Translations under genes and position numbers: made by a program
The notes under the pieces: generated by a model
Seen by the model: the letters and a program-made list of their open reading frames with translations, nothing else
Told to the model about the DNA's origin: nothing
Databases searched by the model: none
Origin: DATFVA01 sp963745945
Lineage (GTDB): Bacteria; Bacteroidota; Ignavibacteria; Ignavibacteriales; Ignavibacteriaceae
Assembly: GCA_963745945.1 (NCBI GenBank)
Contig: CAVUZG010000004.1
Location: 1,736,001 to 1,800,000 of the forward strand
Direction: 5' to 3'
DNA: 64,000 nt
Shown here: positions 9,620 through 19,180 of the stretch, piece after piece
Layout of the letters: every line of letters starts with the position of its first letter
How positions within the stretch are numbered: position 1 is the first letter of the stretch

Positions 9620-12600
9620 ATGAAAAATTTATTAATTCTTTCATCGTTTCTTTTTTATCATTTATTGACGTTTGCGCAGCCAGAATGGGCTGCTGATTTG
9701 CACGTAACAGAGGAGCATTATATCCAAACTACTGAAATAAATGTCCAAATGATTGTGGATATTTATCATTATGGAGAATTAGTTCAAGTTCAGCCTGATT
9801 TTAAATTCGAATGGTATAGGGCACTTCCTCTATCTGATCCTGTTTTGAGGCTAAGGTCAACTGTATATGGATTTGCTGGTTACGGAACACATACATACCA
9901 GGATCCTACGGAACCTCCTTATGGATTAATTGACTTTTATTGTAAAGTTACAATGCCTGAATATGGAATTACTATAAATAGTGATGATATCAGAGTTCCC
10001 TGGTATTCATTATTGCCAGACCAGAAACTGAGTAGCGGAAGTTCTTTTGGTACAATTGATTACTGGTACAAGGGACATTTTAAAGATAATAACGGGTTGG
10101 GTTTAATTTATTCTCCAAGAGATGATCCCAAAGTGTTACAAGCAGACGTAACAGTGGTATCTAATCCTCAGGAGAAATATTATTTTTGGACCGGAAACCA
10201 GACACATACTTATTATAACAATTATGTTGTATTTGAACCAGTCGAACTTCTCAACTTACCGATGGCGGGTCAATTTAATAAAACTTATGACGCTTCTGTA
10301 AGAGTTAAAGTTGACAATGGTTATGCTGGTGAGATTAGTTTTAAAGACCCCTGGTTAAGAGATTTCGATCAATCACCTTATGGGATTAGAAACAGGGGTT
10401 TGGACGTAACACCAATGCCAATAGAAAATATTGAGAATAATGTTGCAATTATTTCAAACCATCAGGGTATCTTCCTGAATCAGGAAATTGCGCCAAACAA
10501 GCCTTTCTACTCAGTACAAGTTGAACCATCGCAAACTATTAACTTAGGCAGCACTATTGGAACAAGATCCTGCTATTTCAGAAACTGGGATGGTGTAGAA
10601 GTTGAATTTGAGGATGCAAATAATCCATTAACCGGTGTAATATTCAAAGATGAAATTCCAAATGTTTCCCCAACTGCTGAAGCCAAATATAAAGGACAGG
10701 GATTATCAAGTGATCAAAATACATTTATAAAAAGCGGTCAAAGAAAAATTGTAAGAACACCTGGTTTGGGTACAAGCTCTACATTACACAGGGTCTACCA
10801 GGATATGGGATATGTCTGGTATGAAACCAGTACCGACAATGGTCAAACCTGGAATTTAAGGAATGGTGCTCAGTCTCTTGGTGTTGGAGGTGGTAAAAAT
10901 CCTGCTATAGATTGGGCACATATGGATGCTACAGATGAAACATACATTGTGGTTGTATTTCAACGGCCCTATCCAAGTCCTGGTAACGGATATGATATTG
11001 TGTATGATTTATATGGTCAACAATTATTAAGTCAAAGTATGACTTCATTTGATTTGCTGCAGGAGTCAGTAATCTACCGTGATTTTACTTCATCAACATT
11101 TGAAGCAAATCCTGTTGTCGCAATTACTGAAAATACTGATAATCTTGTAGCAGATATGGATATAGTATGGCAGACTTCAGCAGGTATTTATTTCTATTCA
11201 GCATACATAAACGCGGATCCGTCCCATAATCCCTTGGTTCAAACAGCGGTATCACCAGGATTAATTCCAAATACAAATGGTAATTCAATAAATCCTTCAA
11301 TTGACGTAACTAAACTAAATTATAACGGCACATTTGGCTTAACCTGGGAAGAGAATAATACAATAAAGTATAGAACAATAAACGGTGGTACTTTTAACGG
11401 TTTAAGTACTATTTCGAATGATGATGGATATACTTATAGAAACAATCCTTCACTGGTTATGCTCAGTGACAATTATGCCAGAGTATGCTATAAGGCTACC
11501 CGCTTTGTTTCGCAAATCGATCCAAAAACAAAAACGGACAATTCATATTGGGATATCCGGACAGTTTTCACGGGAAGTAATTTTAATCATTTCTGGTATT
11601 TTGGGCAGAATGTCGGTAATCCAAATATTAATAAATCTGATGCTGAAAGCTATTATGCAATAATTTGGAATCAGGACGAGAACTCCACATTTTTTGCAGA
11701 CAATAGTTTAAGTGGCGTGTTGCAAATTAATGATTTCCCGGGAAGTAGTGTTCAAGCAAGTAATGGCCCGGATAATAATCAAATGTATGCTGATATTATT
11801 AATACACAATCATTACCATATTATTTTAAGACAACCAATTCACTTGGCAGTTATTATACGCCACATAAAGCAACTAATTATATGTTTTCAAGTGGACGGG
11901 AAGGAGTAATTGCCAAAGATACTGCACAATTCTATTTTGCAGTTGGAGATGTAATGGTAGATAATAACAACATTAGCTTTATCAATATCCCTGATTCTAT
12001 AGTATTTAATTCAAACGAAATATTAAACGAATATCTTGTTAGCGAACCATTTCAGTTAACTGATAATTCAACGTTTCTTTATAGCATTCAGTATGGAATT
12101 ACTGATTCAAGTGCCGCAGCCAACCTGTTAAATAATTCAGATAAGTATATTAGTTTCAAATTACAGTTGGTTGACGAACAGACATCTGAAGTGCTGGGAG
12201 CATATGATGTTGTTACTTTTGATCAATTAAACATATACCAATATAATAACCTTAGTTACCAGGTAAATACATCAGGAATAGGTACGCGAAATGTTTATTT
12301 AAGGTTAGTTACTGATGGTAATTTTGAAGCCGGGTATTCGCTTGCTGAAATTTATTCTGCCGGCAATGTTCTACAAAAGACCTCAGTTAGAACAGCAAAT
12401 TATAATGGCTTAGAAGCTGTAACTAAGTATGCCCTATCGCAGAACTTCCCCAACCCATTCAATCCAGCGACAGCCATCAATTATCAGCTTCCTCAAACCG
12501 GACACGTAACTCTTAAAATTTACGACATACTCGGTAAAGAAGTAGCAACTCTTGTTAACGAGCAAAAGAATCAGGGAAGGTATTCGGTTAATTTTGATGC

Positions 12601-12685
12601 ATCAAAATTAGCGAGTGGTGTTTACATTTATCAGCTTCGTGTAAACGATTATGTAAGCTCGAAGAAAATGTTGTTACTTAAATAA
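9620..12685 (+). CDS. Large T9SS-secreted protein
   Basis: 1021 residues. A Sec signal peptide ends near 'LLTFAQPEW'. The long middle is beta-rich with sialidase/BNR-like pieces ('YETSTDNGQTWN', 'GTFGLTWEENNTIKYRTING'), so a propeller fold is plausible. Residues about 935-1021 are the T9SS sorting domain ('QNFPNPFNPATAINYQLP' to 'KKMLLLK'). It lacks the stalk module found in several other cargo proteins here. It follows the propeller lipoprotein gene by 17 bases and is closed by a clear terminator. Enzyme activity cannot be assigned. Confidence 0.85.
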   Translation: MKNLLILSSFLFYHLLTFAQPEWAADLHVTEEHYIQTTEINVQMIVDIYHYGELVQVQPDFKFEWYRALPLSDPVLRLRSTVYGFAGYGTHTYQDPTEPPYGLIDFYCKVTMPEYGITINSDDIRVPWYSLLPDQKLSSGSSFGTIDYWYKGHFKDNNGLGLIYSPRDDPKVLQADVTVVSNPQEKYYFWTGNQTHTYYNNYVVFEPVELLNLPMAGQFNKTYDASVRVKVDNGYAGEISFKDPWLRDFDQSPYGIRNRGLDVTPMPIENIENNVAIISNHQGIFLNQEIAPNKPFYSVQVEPSQTINLGSTIGTRSCYFRNWDGVEVEFEDANNPLTGVIFKDEIPNVSPTAEAKYKGQGLSSDQNTFIKSGQRKIVRTPGLGTSSTLHRVYQDMGYVWYETSTDNGQTWNLRNGAQSLGVGGGKNPAIDWAHMDATDETYIVVVFQRPYPSPGNGYDIVYDLYGQQLLSQSMTSFDLLQESVIYRDFTSSTFEANPVVAITENTDNLVADMDIVWQTSAGIYFYSAYINADPSHNPLVQTAVSPGLIPNTNGNSINPSIDVTKLNYNGTFGLTWEENNTIKYRTINGGTFNGLSTISNDDGYTYRNNPSLVMLSDNYARVCYKATRFVSQIDPKTKTDNSYWDIRTVFTGSNFNHFWYFGQNVGNPNINKSDAESYYAIIWNQDENSTFFADNSLSGVLQINDFPGSSVQASNGPDNNQMYADIINTQSLPYYFKTTNSLGSYYTPHKATNYMFSSGREGVIAKDTAQFYFAVGDVMVDNNNISFINIPDSIVFNSNEILNEYLVSEPFQLTDNSTFLYSIQYGITDSSAAANLLNNSDKYISFKLQLVDEQTSEVLGAYDVVTFDQLNIYQYNNLSYQVNTSGIGTRNVYLRLVTDGNFEAGYSLAEIYSAGNVLQKTSVRTANYNGLEAVTKYALSQNFPNPFNPATAINYQLPQTGHVTLKIYDILGKEVATLVNEQKNQGRYSVNFDASKLASGVYIYQLRVNDYVSSKKMLLLK

Positions 12686-12690
12686 TTCAA

Positions 12691-12720
12691 GGGAGCGAAA
12701 GCTCCCTTTATTAATTTTTA
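12691..12720 (+). terminator. Rho-independent terminator
   Basis: GGGAGC-GAAA-GCTCCC followed by TTTATTAATTTTT, six bases after the stop of the T9SS gene. A perfect six-pair stem with a GNRA loop. Confidence 0.85.
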
Positions 12721-12755
12721 AGAGATTTATAATTAAATCAAAAAAGGAGGCAATA

Positions 12756-13019
12756 ATGACTGAAAGAGAAGTCACAAGAACAAAAAAGGACAAAGATGGA
12801 GATATTACAGTGCTTTGTAATTCAATAGAATATTGATCGCCAATATCAAAAAGTAATGTGATAGATGATATTGAGTCAGGTAATTATAATTATTTTGTAC
12901 AAATTCCAGGAAAGGGTAAAGTTGATATACAAGTGGTTAAAGGAACAAGCGGTAAATATCTGAGAACTGACAGAGATAAAACCACAAAAAATAATCTTGA
13001 TGAGTTGCCGGACTGCTAG
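12756..13019 (+). pseudogene. DUF3892-like small protein gene with in-frame TGA, copy A
   Basis: A good ribosome-binding site (AAAGGAGG) precedes an ATG. The frame would give 87 residues, beginning 'MTEREVTRTKKDKDGDITVL' and ending 'YLRTDRDKTTKNNLDELPDC', which matches my memory of DUF3892 proteins. Codon 27 is TGA where the family is expected to have tryptophan ('EY-W-SP.SK'). The second copy at 43936 carries the same TGA. No other stop or shift interrupts this copy. Either both copies descend from one nonsense allele, or the stop is read through; the former is simpler. Confidence 0.65.
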
Positions 13020-13070
13020 TCAATATTCATTTAACCCCAAACGCATTAAAGAATTAAGATAGTCAGTAAA

Positions 13071-13133
13071 ATAAGATTCGATTCTAATTAAAAAACAGCT
13101 TTCTGTAGAGTATGTATCGGGCCCCCGCTACAA
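13071..13133 (+). repeat. Dispersed 50-base motif, copy 2
   Basis: Contains 'TTCTGTAGAGTATGTATCGG' followed by GCCCCCGC. CTGTAGAG pairs exactly with CTCTACAG about 25 bases downstream, making a hairpin. It forms the 3' tail of the duplicated DUF3892-like unit. Confidence 0.65.
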
Positions 13134-13144
13134 GCTCTACAGGA

Positions 13145-13183
13145 AATCCTGATTGACATAGCTCAGTCAGGATTTTTTTTTGT
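13145..13183 (+). terminator. Rho-independent terminator
   Basis: AATCCTGA and TCAGGATT enclose a 14-base loop and are followed by a run of nine or so T. It closes the DUF3892-like unit. Confidence 0.75.
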
Positions 13184-13586
13184 TTTTAAGGTCAAAACGC
13201 TAATAAATTAAGTTTGGGGAATATTAAAAGTGAAAGCCACGATTTATTTAATAAAAACCAAATTCAATACAGTTTGATGGAATATTTTTGATTCTTAAAC
13301 TGACACTGACCTGCCCCATATAGTGGTACCAATACATAAGTTAGTTTTTATCATAAATGAATTCTCGTCCAACATTTTTCTTGGATGAATTCACTATCCT
13401 CGCTCGCTTTTGCGGTTGAGGATTTTTACATTAAAAAATTGAAGTGATACGATGAAAAAGTTATTACTTAAAGTTTTACAATAGTATAGGTTCCTAAGTG
13501 GTGTTTACCACAGTAATTTTGACAAAATGACTTTCTGAGAGTTATCGTATAGTCTTAGAACAATAAAATCACTTTACTTTATTAAG
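13184..13586. other. 400-base gap downstream of kaiC-like gene
   Basis: No gene is supported. It holds an IS-end-like sequence at 13307 and a hairpin at about 13401-13430 (ATCCTC with GAGGAT, then TTTTT on the plus strand). A ten-codon frame at 13452 (MKKLLLKVLQ) resembles the tail of a sorting domain but is too short to call. Confidence 0.45.
13307..13345 (+). repeat. Solitary IS-end-like sequence, copy 1
   Basis: Starts TGACCTGCCCC and continues ATATAGTGGTACCAATACAT. Related sequences occur at 34126 (same strand) and 15520 (opposite strand). The pattern resembles the terminal inverted repeat of IS3-family elements, but no transposase is present. Confidence 0.45.
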
Positions 13587-15311
13587 CTACACTGAAGTTT
13601 TTTTTATATACTTATCTGCTTTTCTGCTCTCTGCCATTTTTTTCTGATTTTCTGAGAACTTTTTAGTAGCTGCTTTTTCCATTTCGATAAGTTTGAGAGC
13701 TTCTGATTCTTCTGTTTTAAATTTAGATTTTAATAACACAATCTGGGCTTCTGTTGCAGCTCGCTTAAGCTCTATTTCAGATTGCTTACGTTCAATTTCT
13801 TGTTTACGTGATAATTGTTGAGCATCATTTTGTGTTTCTTGCGTTAATCGGGCTGAACCCGTCAGTACACCTTCAGGACCAATATATACATCAAGCAGTT
13901 CAATTCCATGATCTGTAAGTATAAATTCACGGATTTGGTTTGAATGATCCATTCCGCGTGATTTAAGAATATATAATCCTCTGTTACGTTCACCGCCTAT
14001 TTCAATATCGCGCAAAAGTAACCAGGTATCTATTAATGATGATATTGCCATATCTGTAAGTTCCGTGGTAGCACCTGAATTAGTTAGACTAGCGAAAAAT
14101 GCTGTAATGTTTCTCATCTTTAAAAAATCTACAAGACGAAGCAGCATAATTTTAACTTCAGTTTGGTTTCCTCCTATAACAAATGCATCAATAGGATCAA
14201 GTATTACAATTTGCGGATCAACCTCATTAATCAATTTGATAGAAGTTGTTAAATGATGTTCCAATCCATGCAGTGTTGGGCGGGTTGCCTGAAAGGATAG
14301 TAAACCTTTTTTTACCCAGGGATCTAAATTAATCCCTATGGAAGACATATTGCGCATAAACTGACTTGGTGATTCTTCAAAAGCAAAATACAAAACACGT
14401 TCTCCGCGTTTACAAGCTGCTTCAACAAATTGTGCTGCAAGGCTTGTTTTGCCGGTACCTGCGGTTCCCGAAACAAGCACAGTACTGCCACGAAAATATC
14501 CTTTGCCAGATAGCATTGTATCAAGACGAGGAATACCGGAGGAAATTCTTTCTCTCGAAGCAATATGTTTCAACCCAAGCGAAGTGACAGGTAGAACAGA
14601 AAATCCATCTTCATCAATTAAGAAAGGATATTCATTTGTTCCGTGTGTTGAGCCACGATATTTAACAATGCGTAATCTTCTTATGGAAGACTGATCGCTA
14701 ACACGGTGATCCAGCAGAATAACACAATCAGAAACATATTCTTCCAAACCCTGACGTGTTAAAGTACCATCACCTTTTTCACCAGTGACAATTGTTGTAA
14801 CGCCTTTCTTTTTCAACCAGCCAAATAGGCGTCGCAATTCTGTGCGCACAATTGTATCATTGGGCAGTTCTGAAAAGAGCGATTCAATAGTATCAAGCAC
14901 AACACGTTTAGCGTTAATACTTTCAATTGCATGATGGATACGCACAAACAATCCTTTTAAATCATATTCACCACTTTGTTCAATTTCACCACGTTCAACA
15001 CGAATGTGTTCAAGCCATATCATTCTTTTTGCAACTAGATTATTCAAATCAAATCCTAACGAGGCAACATTTGCAGTAAGTTCTTTTTCAGTTTCTTCAA
15101 ATGAAATAAATACTCCCGGTTCTTTGTAAAGAGTTGCACCTTGTACAAGAAATTCCATTGCAAAAAGTGTTTTACCGCATCCCGTACCTCCGCATACTAG
15201 GGTCGGTCTGCCTTTTGGTAATCCGCCGCCTGTAATTTCATCAAATCCTTGAATACTTGTTGGAGATTTGGGGAGGGTTTTTCTTTGAAATTTTGTTTTT
15301 CTTTTTTTCAT
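13587..15311 (-). CDS. kaiC: KaiC-like double-domain ATPase with coiled-coil tail
   Basis: 574 residues with two RecA/KaiC domains. Walker A motifs are GGTGCGKT at 41-48 and GTAGTGKT at 282-289. The paired glutamates typical of KaiC follow in each domain ('ISFEETEKE' and 'FAFEESPSQ'). Around the CII phosphorylation site of cyanobacterial KaiC the aligned residues here read 'AISSLIDTW', so the Ser-Thr pair becomes Ser-Ser. After 'VLTGSARL' a charged coiled coil of about 85 residues extends the C terminus; cyanobacterial KaiC lacks this. No kaiB or kaiA is nearby. In non-cyanobacterial hosts such proteins are linked to stress and signalling, so clock function should not be assumed. Confidence 0.85.
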   Translation of the reverse strand: MKKRKTKFQRKTLPKSPTSIQGFDEITGGGLPKGRPTLVCGGTGCGKTLFAMEFLVQGATLYKEPGVFISFEETEKELTANVASLGFDLNNLVAKRMIWLEHIRVERGEIEQSGEYDLKGLFVRIHHAIESINAKRVVLDTIESLFSELPNDTIVRTELRRLFGWLKKKGVTTIVTGEKGDGTLTRQGLEEYVSDCVILLDHRVSDQSSIRRLRIVKYRGSTHGTNEYPFLIDEDGFSVLPVTSLGLKHIASRERISSGIPRLDTMLSGKGYFRGSTVLVSGTAGTGKTSLAAQFVEAACKRGERVLYFAFEESPSQFMRNMSSIGINLDPWVKKGLLSFQATRPTLHGLEHHLTTSIKLINEVDPQIVILDPIDAFVIGGNQTEVKIMLLRLVDFLKMRNITAFFASLTNSGATTELTDMAISSLIDTWLLLRDIEIGGERNRGLYILKSRGMDHSNQIREFILTDHGIELLDVYIGPEGVLTGSARLTQETQNDAQQLSRKQEIERKQSEIELKRAATEAQIVLLKSKFKTEESEALKLIEMEKAATKKFSENQKKMAESRKADKYIKKTSV

Positions 15312-15676
15312 AAGGTCTTATCTACTAATTAGTTGATTAATTTATAAATTAAAACGTCAACTATTATCAACAAAACTGTTTTATATATTCTATCTCAAGA
15401 TGACAACAAATTGTAGATAAAACTATAATCCGAAAAAATAGATCAAAAGGATGAAAAAGGAATTAATTCTTCTATGCGGTTTTTTGAATATAATTGAATC
15501 TCTTTTCGGGGGGCAGGTCACTGAATTCTACAATATTTTTAAATTCTTCGGAATTAAAATTTGCTGTTATGATGATCTATTGATTAAATAATATTTTAAT
15601 TGTTTTGACGTTGTTAAATAGATATATTTTCTGTGCTTTATCCAAAATATTCATTAAACAAACCAGGAGTTGATAT
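15312..15676. other. Divergent promoter region between kaiC-like and protease genes
   Basis: 365 AT-rich bases between two outward-reading genes; both promoters must lie here. An IS-end-like sequence occupies 15484-15520. No small gene is supported. Confidence 0.5.
15484..15520 (-). repeat. Solitary IS-end-like sequence, copy 2 (inverted)
   Basis: On the minus strand it reads TGACCTGCCCCCCGAAAAG and then ATTCAATTAT, close to the copy at 34126. It faces the copy at 13307 in the orientation of terminal inverted repeats, with the kaiC-like gene between them (2.2 kb). Confidence 0.45.
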
Positions 15677-18283
15677 ATGGACTATTATTTTCCGTTCAAC
15701 CAAAAGTCCACCTCCGAATTTCATAACATTCTTCGATTCAAATTCAAAATCACTTTTTTATTAATTATTTTATTCCTGTCGGCAAATCTGTATGCCGGAT
15801 CAAAAGATTTCTGGAGCGATGTGCAGGAAACTTCTCTTCATAGTTCAGGTGTAAGATATATAATTCCTCTCAGGTACAGAACTCTTGAACTAAATTTAGG
15901 ATCAATGAAAACTTTTTTGGATGGTGCACCTATTGAAGCACCGGTTCCATCTCAGACTCACGGAGTTGAAATTTCTCTCCCCATGCCTGATGGTTCATAC
16001 CAGAGATTTTCTATTTGGAATTCATCTGTGATGGCTCCTGAACTTGCTACAAAATTCCCGGGTATAAAAACTTTTGTTGGAAGAGGTATTGATAATACTG
16101 ATTCACATATCAGGCTTGATTATACAATACAAGGTTTCCATGCAATGATTCTTTCTTCAACCGGTTCAGTTTTTATTGATCCATACAGCCTTGGAGATGA
16201 TCATTATTATATTTCATATTATAAGAAAGATTTCGTTCCGCTTCCCGGGAATGGTTTTGTTGAAACAGATGTATTAGGAACAGATTTTCCTGAAGCAAAA
16301 CATATAGCTGAATTGGTTGCTCAGGGATTTGATTATCGTACCGGAGAACAATTAAGAACCTACAGACTTGCTTGTGCTGCTACCGGAGAATATACTGCTT
16401 TCTTTGGCGGAACTGTCGCACAGGGTATGGCCGCAATTGTTACAGCAATTAACCGTGTAACGGGTGTGTATGAGCTTGAAGTGTCAGTCAGGATGGTTCT
16501 TGTTGCAAATAATGACCTTATAGTTTATACAGATCCCAACACGGACCCATATACGAATAATAACGGCAGCACAATGCTTGGACAGAACCAGGCGAATCTT
16601 GATGCAGTAATTGGTTCAGCTAATTATGACATTGGCCATGTTTTTAGTACTGGCGGCGGTGGCGTAGCTTATCTAGGTGTTATCTGTAATCCCAATTACA
16701 AAGCTCAGGGAGTTACCGGGTTACCCCAACCTATAGGTGATCCATTTTATATAGATTATGTCGCTCACGAAATGGGGCATCAGTATGGAGGTAATCATAC
16801 TTTTAATGGAAATGCAGGTTCTTGTTCGGGTGGTAACCGGAATGCTTCAACCGCATATGAACCTGGAAGCGGATCGACCATTATGGCTTATGCCGGGATC
16901 TGTGCACCACAGGATTTACAAACTCACAGCGATGCATATTTTCACGGAATCAGTATTGATGAAATAGTTGCTTATACTCAAATCGGTTCCGGAAATTCTT
17001 GTGCAGTAATTACAAATACAGGAAATAATCCTCCGACAGTGGATGCAGGCACGGGAGGATATACTTTGCCGGTTAGTACTCCATTCGCTTTAACCGGTTC
17101 CGGAAGTGATATAGATGGCGATACACTTTTATTCTGCTGGGAAGAGTTTGATCTTGGTCCTGCCGGTGCTCCAAATTCTCCAAGCGGAAACGCACCGATT
17201 TTCAGAAGTTTCACATCAACTACAAGCCCGACAAGAATTTTTCCTAAGATATCTGATTTAGTTAATAACACCCAGACGATTGGGGAGATTCTTCCTACTT
17301 ACTCACGTAACTTAACTTTCAGATTAACAGCCCGCGATTATAATCCTGCAGGCGGCGGTACAGCAAAAGATCAGATCAGTATGTCTGTTGTTAATTCAGC
17401 CGGACCGTTCCTTGTAACTTCGCCTAACACAAATGTATCATGGCAGGGTAACTCTCTGCAGACAGTAACCTGGGATGTTGCAAACACCAGTATTGTACCG
17501 GTTAATTGCCAGATAGTGAATGTTTTACTTTCTACCGACGGCGGTATCAGTTTTTCTGTAACATTGATTTCCGGTACAGCCAATGATGGCTCTGAAGAAA
17601 TAAATCTTCCTAACCTACCAACTACAACTGCAAGAATAAAAGTTGAAGCTGCCGACAATGTATTCTTTGATATTTCAAACACAAATTTCACAATAACTGA
17701 TAATCCTTTACCCGTTGAATTTACTTCTTTCTCAGCAGTTACGGATAAGAGAATTGTTACTTTAAAATGGATTACTGCAACAGAAACAAATAACTCGGGA
17801 TTTGTAATCGAAAGAAGTGCCGGTAAAGATTCTTTCAGCAAAATCGGATTTGTGGAAGGACACGGCACCACTACAGAACCATCTGTATACTCCTTTCCTG
17901 ATTACCAGGTTTCCACTGGAAATTATTCGTACAGATTAAAACAATTGGATCAGGATGGAACTTTCCATTATTCTAATATCATAGAAGTTAATATTGATGT
18001 GCCACAGCATTTTTCACTTGATCAGAACTATCCAAACCCATTCAATCCTTCAACAGTGATCAGATTTGAACTTCCTGTTGATGCAAATGTTGCGCTTGAG
18101 TTATATAATGATCTTGGACAAAAAGTTGATGATATTGTAAAAGGAAATTTCAGTATAGGTCTTCATAATGTTAATTATAATGCCGTAAAGATTTCTAACG
18201 GAATTTACTTTTATAAACTTACAGCCAAAGGAATCGATGGGTCGGTAATCCAGGCAGTCAGAAAAATGGTGTTGTTGAAATAA
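15677..18283 (+). CDS. Reprolysin-like zinc metalloprotease, T9SS-secreted
   Basis: 868 residues. The signal region is long: about 28 residues precede the hydrophobic stretch 'FLLIILFLSANLYAG'. The peptidase domain spans about 225-440 and has the zinc motif HEMGHQYGGNH with histidines 364, 368 and 374 and catalytic Glu365, as in M12B-type enzymes. Beta-sandwich modules follow, then the stalk module ('VEFTSFSAVTDKRIVTLKW') and the sorting domain ('QNYPNPFNPSTVIRFELP' to 'RKMVLLK'). It should be exported by T9SS and degrade proteins outside the cell. GGAG lies 7 bases before the ATG. A strong terminator follows. Confidence 0.9.
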   Translation: MDYYFPFNQKSTSEFHNILRFKFKITFLLIILFLSANLYAGSKDFWSDVQETSLHSSGVRYIIPLRYRTLELNLGSMKTFLDGAPIEAPVPSQTHGVEISLPMPDGSYQRFSIWNSSVMAPELATKFPGIKTFVGRGIDNTDSHIRLDYTIQGFHAMILSSTGSVFIDPYSLGDDHYYISYYKKDFVPLPGNGFVETDVLGTDFPEAKHIAELVAQGFDYRTGEQLRTYRLACAATGEYTAFFGGTVAQGMAAIVTAINRVTGVYELEVSVRMVLVANNDLIVYTDPNTDPYTNNNGSTMLGQNQANLDAVIGSANYDIGHVFSTGGGGVAYLGVICNPNYKAQGVTGLPQPIGDPFYIDYVAHEMGHQYGGNHTFNGNAGSCSGGNRNASTAYEPGSGSTIMAYAGICAPQDLQTHSDAYFHGISIDEIVAYTQIGSGNSCAVITNTGNNPPTVDAGTGGYTLPVSTPFALTGSGSDIDGDTLLFCWEEFDLGPAGAPNSPSGNAPIFRSFTSTTSPTRIFPKISDLVNNTQTIGEILPTYSRNLTFRLTARDYNPAGGGTAKDQISMSVVNSAGPFLVTSPNTNVSWQGNSLQTVTWDVANTSIVPVNCQIVNVLLSTDGGISFSVTLISGTANDGSEEINLPNLPTTTARIKVEAADNVFFDISNTNFTITDNPLPVEFTSFSAVTDKRIVTLKWITATETNNSGFVIERSAGKDSFSKIGFVEGHGTTTEPSVYSFPDYQVSTGNYSYRLKQLDQDGTFHYSNIIEVNIDVPQHFSLDQNYPNPFNPSTVIRFELPVDANVALELYNDLGQKVDDIVKGNFSIGLHNVNYNAVKISNGIYFYKLTAKGIDGSVIQAVRKMVLLK

Positions 18284-18300
18284 ATCTAAACTTGTGATTA

Positions 18301-18345
18301 AAAAAACCTGCTTCCATTAAAATTAGAGGCAGGTTTTTTATTTTT
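18301..18345 (+). terminator. Rho-independent terminator
   Basis: AAAAAACCTGC and GCAGGTTTTTT enclose a 17-base loop and are followed by ATTTTT, 18 bases after the protease stop. Confidence 0.8.
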
Positions 18346-18525
18346 AAATGGATATAAACTTTCTATTTCGATACAATCTTTCTGTTAACTTTTATAAAAT
18401 GATTTTTGCTTGCTGCCTATATTGTTTCCATCCTGGAAAAATATATTCCGTTCAATTTTTAACCGGACAACCCTTATTTTTAGTGAATCATTAATTATTT
18501 TAGATAGAAATATAAGAGGTCTGGT

Positions 18526-19090
18526 ATGAAATCAATTCATATACTGTGCTTTATTATTCTGCCTACTTTCCTTTTCCCTAGCCTATTCCCAATTCCAATA
18601 CCTCCCGGCACAAGTTGATAGTCACCAAGAATTTGATAGAGGACATCTTTCCCCTGCCGCAGATAATAATATGTCTGCACAGACAAATGAAGAATCATTT
18701 CTTTTTTCCAATATGAGTCCGCAGCTACCCAGATTTAACCGCGGTATCTGGGCAGATCTTGAAGAATGGGGAAGAAAACAAGCAATAGCACACGATACCA
18801 TTTATCTAGTTACCGGTCCTGTATTCAGAAATAACCTCGGGAAAATGGGACCTGACAGCGTTACAATTCCCGGCTACTTTTATAAATGTATACTGAGATT
18901 TGACGGAACAACAGCAAAGACAATTGCATTCCTGCTTCCACAGGTAGGTGCAACGGGTGAGATAAAAGATTATGTTGTTACAGTTAATACAATTGAAACT
19001 TTAACAGGAATAGATTTCTTCCCGGCGCTTGCTAGCTCAGTAGAAAACAAAGCAGAATCGCAATACGAACTTACTAAGTGGGGGTTGTAG
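18526..19090 (+). pseudogene. DNA/RNA non-specific endonuclease, broken
   Basis: The catalytic region of a NucA-type nuclease is clear: 'FDRGHLSPAADNN' then 'SNMSPQLPRFNRGIWADLEE'. An ATG at 18526 starts a signal peptide ('MKSIHILCFIILPTFLF'), but an extra base near 18575 throws it out of frame; removing it gives '..FLFSLAYSQFQYLPAQ' joined to the nuclease frame. Only about 15 residues separate the signal from DRGH, where family members have some 60-80 residues, so an internal segment has also been lost. The C terminus is intact. Two independent lesions make this a true pseudogene. Confidence 0.75.
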
Positions 19091-19129
19091 GCATTAATAA
19101 CAATTCATCAGGAATGGATATCTTATTAT

Positions 19130-19160
19130 AAAAAAGGGAAAGCACCTGCCTTCCCTTTAT
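19130..19160 (-). terminator. Rho-independent terminator
   Basis: Read on the minus strand: AAAGGGAAG, a six-base loop, CTTTCCC, then TTTTTT. It lies 21 bases after the stop of the minus-strand T9SS gene and may also slow readthrough from the nuclease pseudogene. Confidence 0.75.
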
Positions 19161-19180
19161 TAAGAATGAAAAGTTGAACA

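Noticed and set aside
12834..12836. TGA in the DUF3892-like gene as recoded tryptophan or selenocysteine
   Set aside because: Other genes here use TGG for tryptophan and end normally at TGA, copy B of the unit also lacks its start, and no selenocysteine insertion hairpin was evident. A shared nonsense change is simpler.
13307..15520. A complete transposon carrying kaiC
   Set aside because: No transposase, no clear target-site duplication, and the two ends differ in their inner bases. It is kept as an observation but not annotated as a mobile element.
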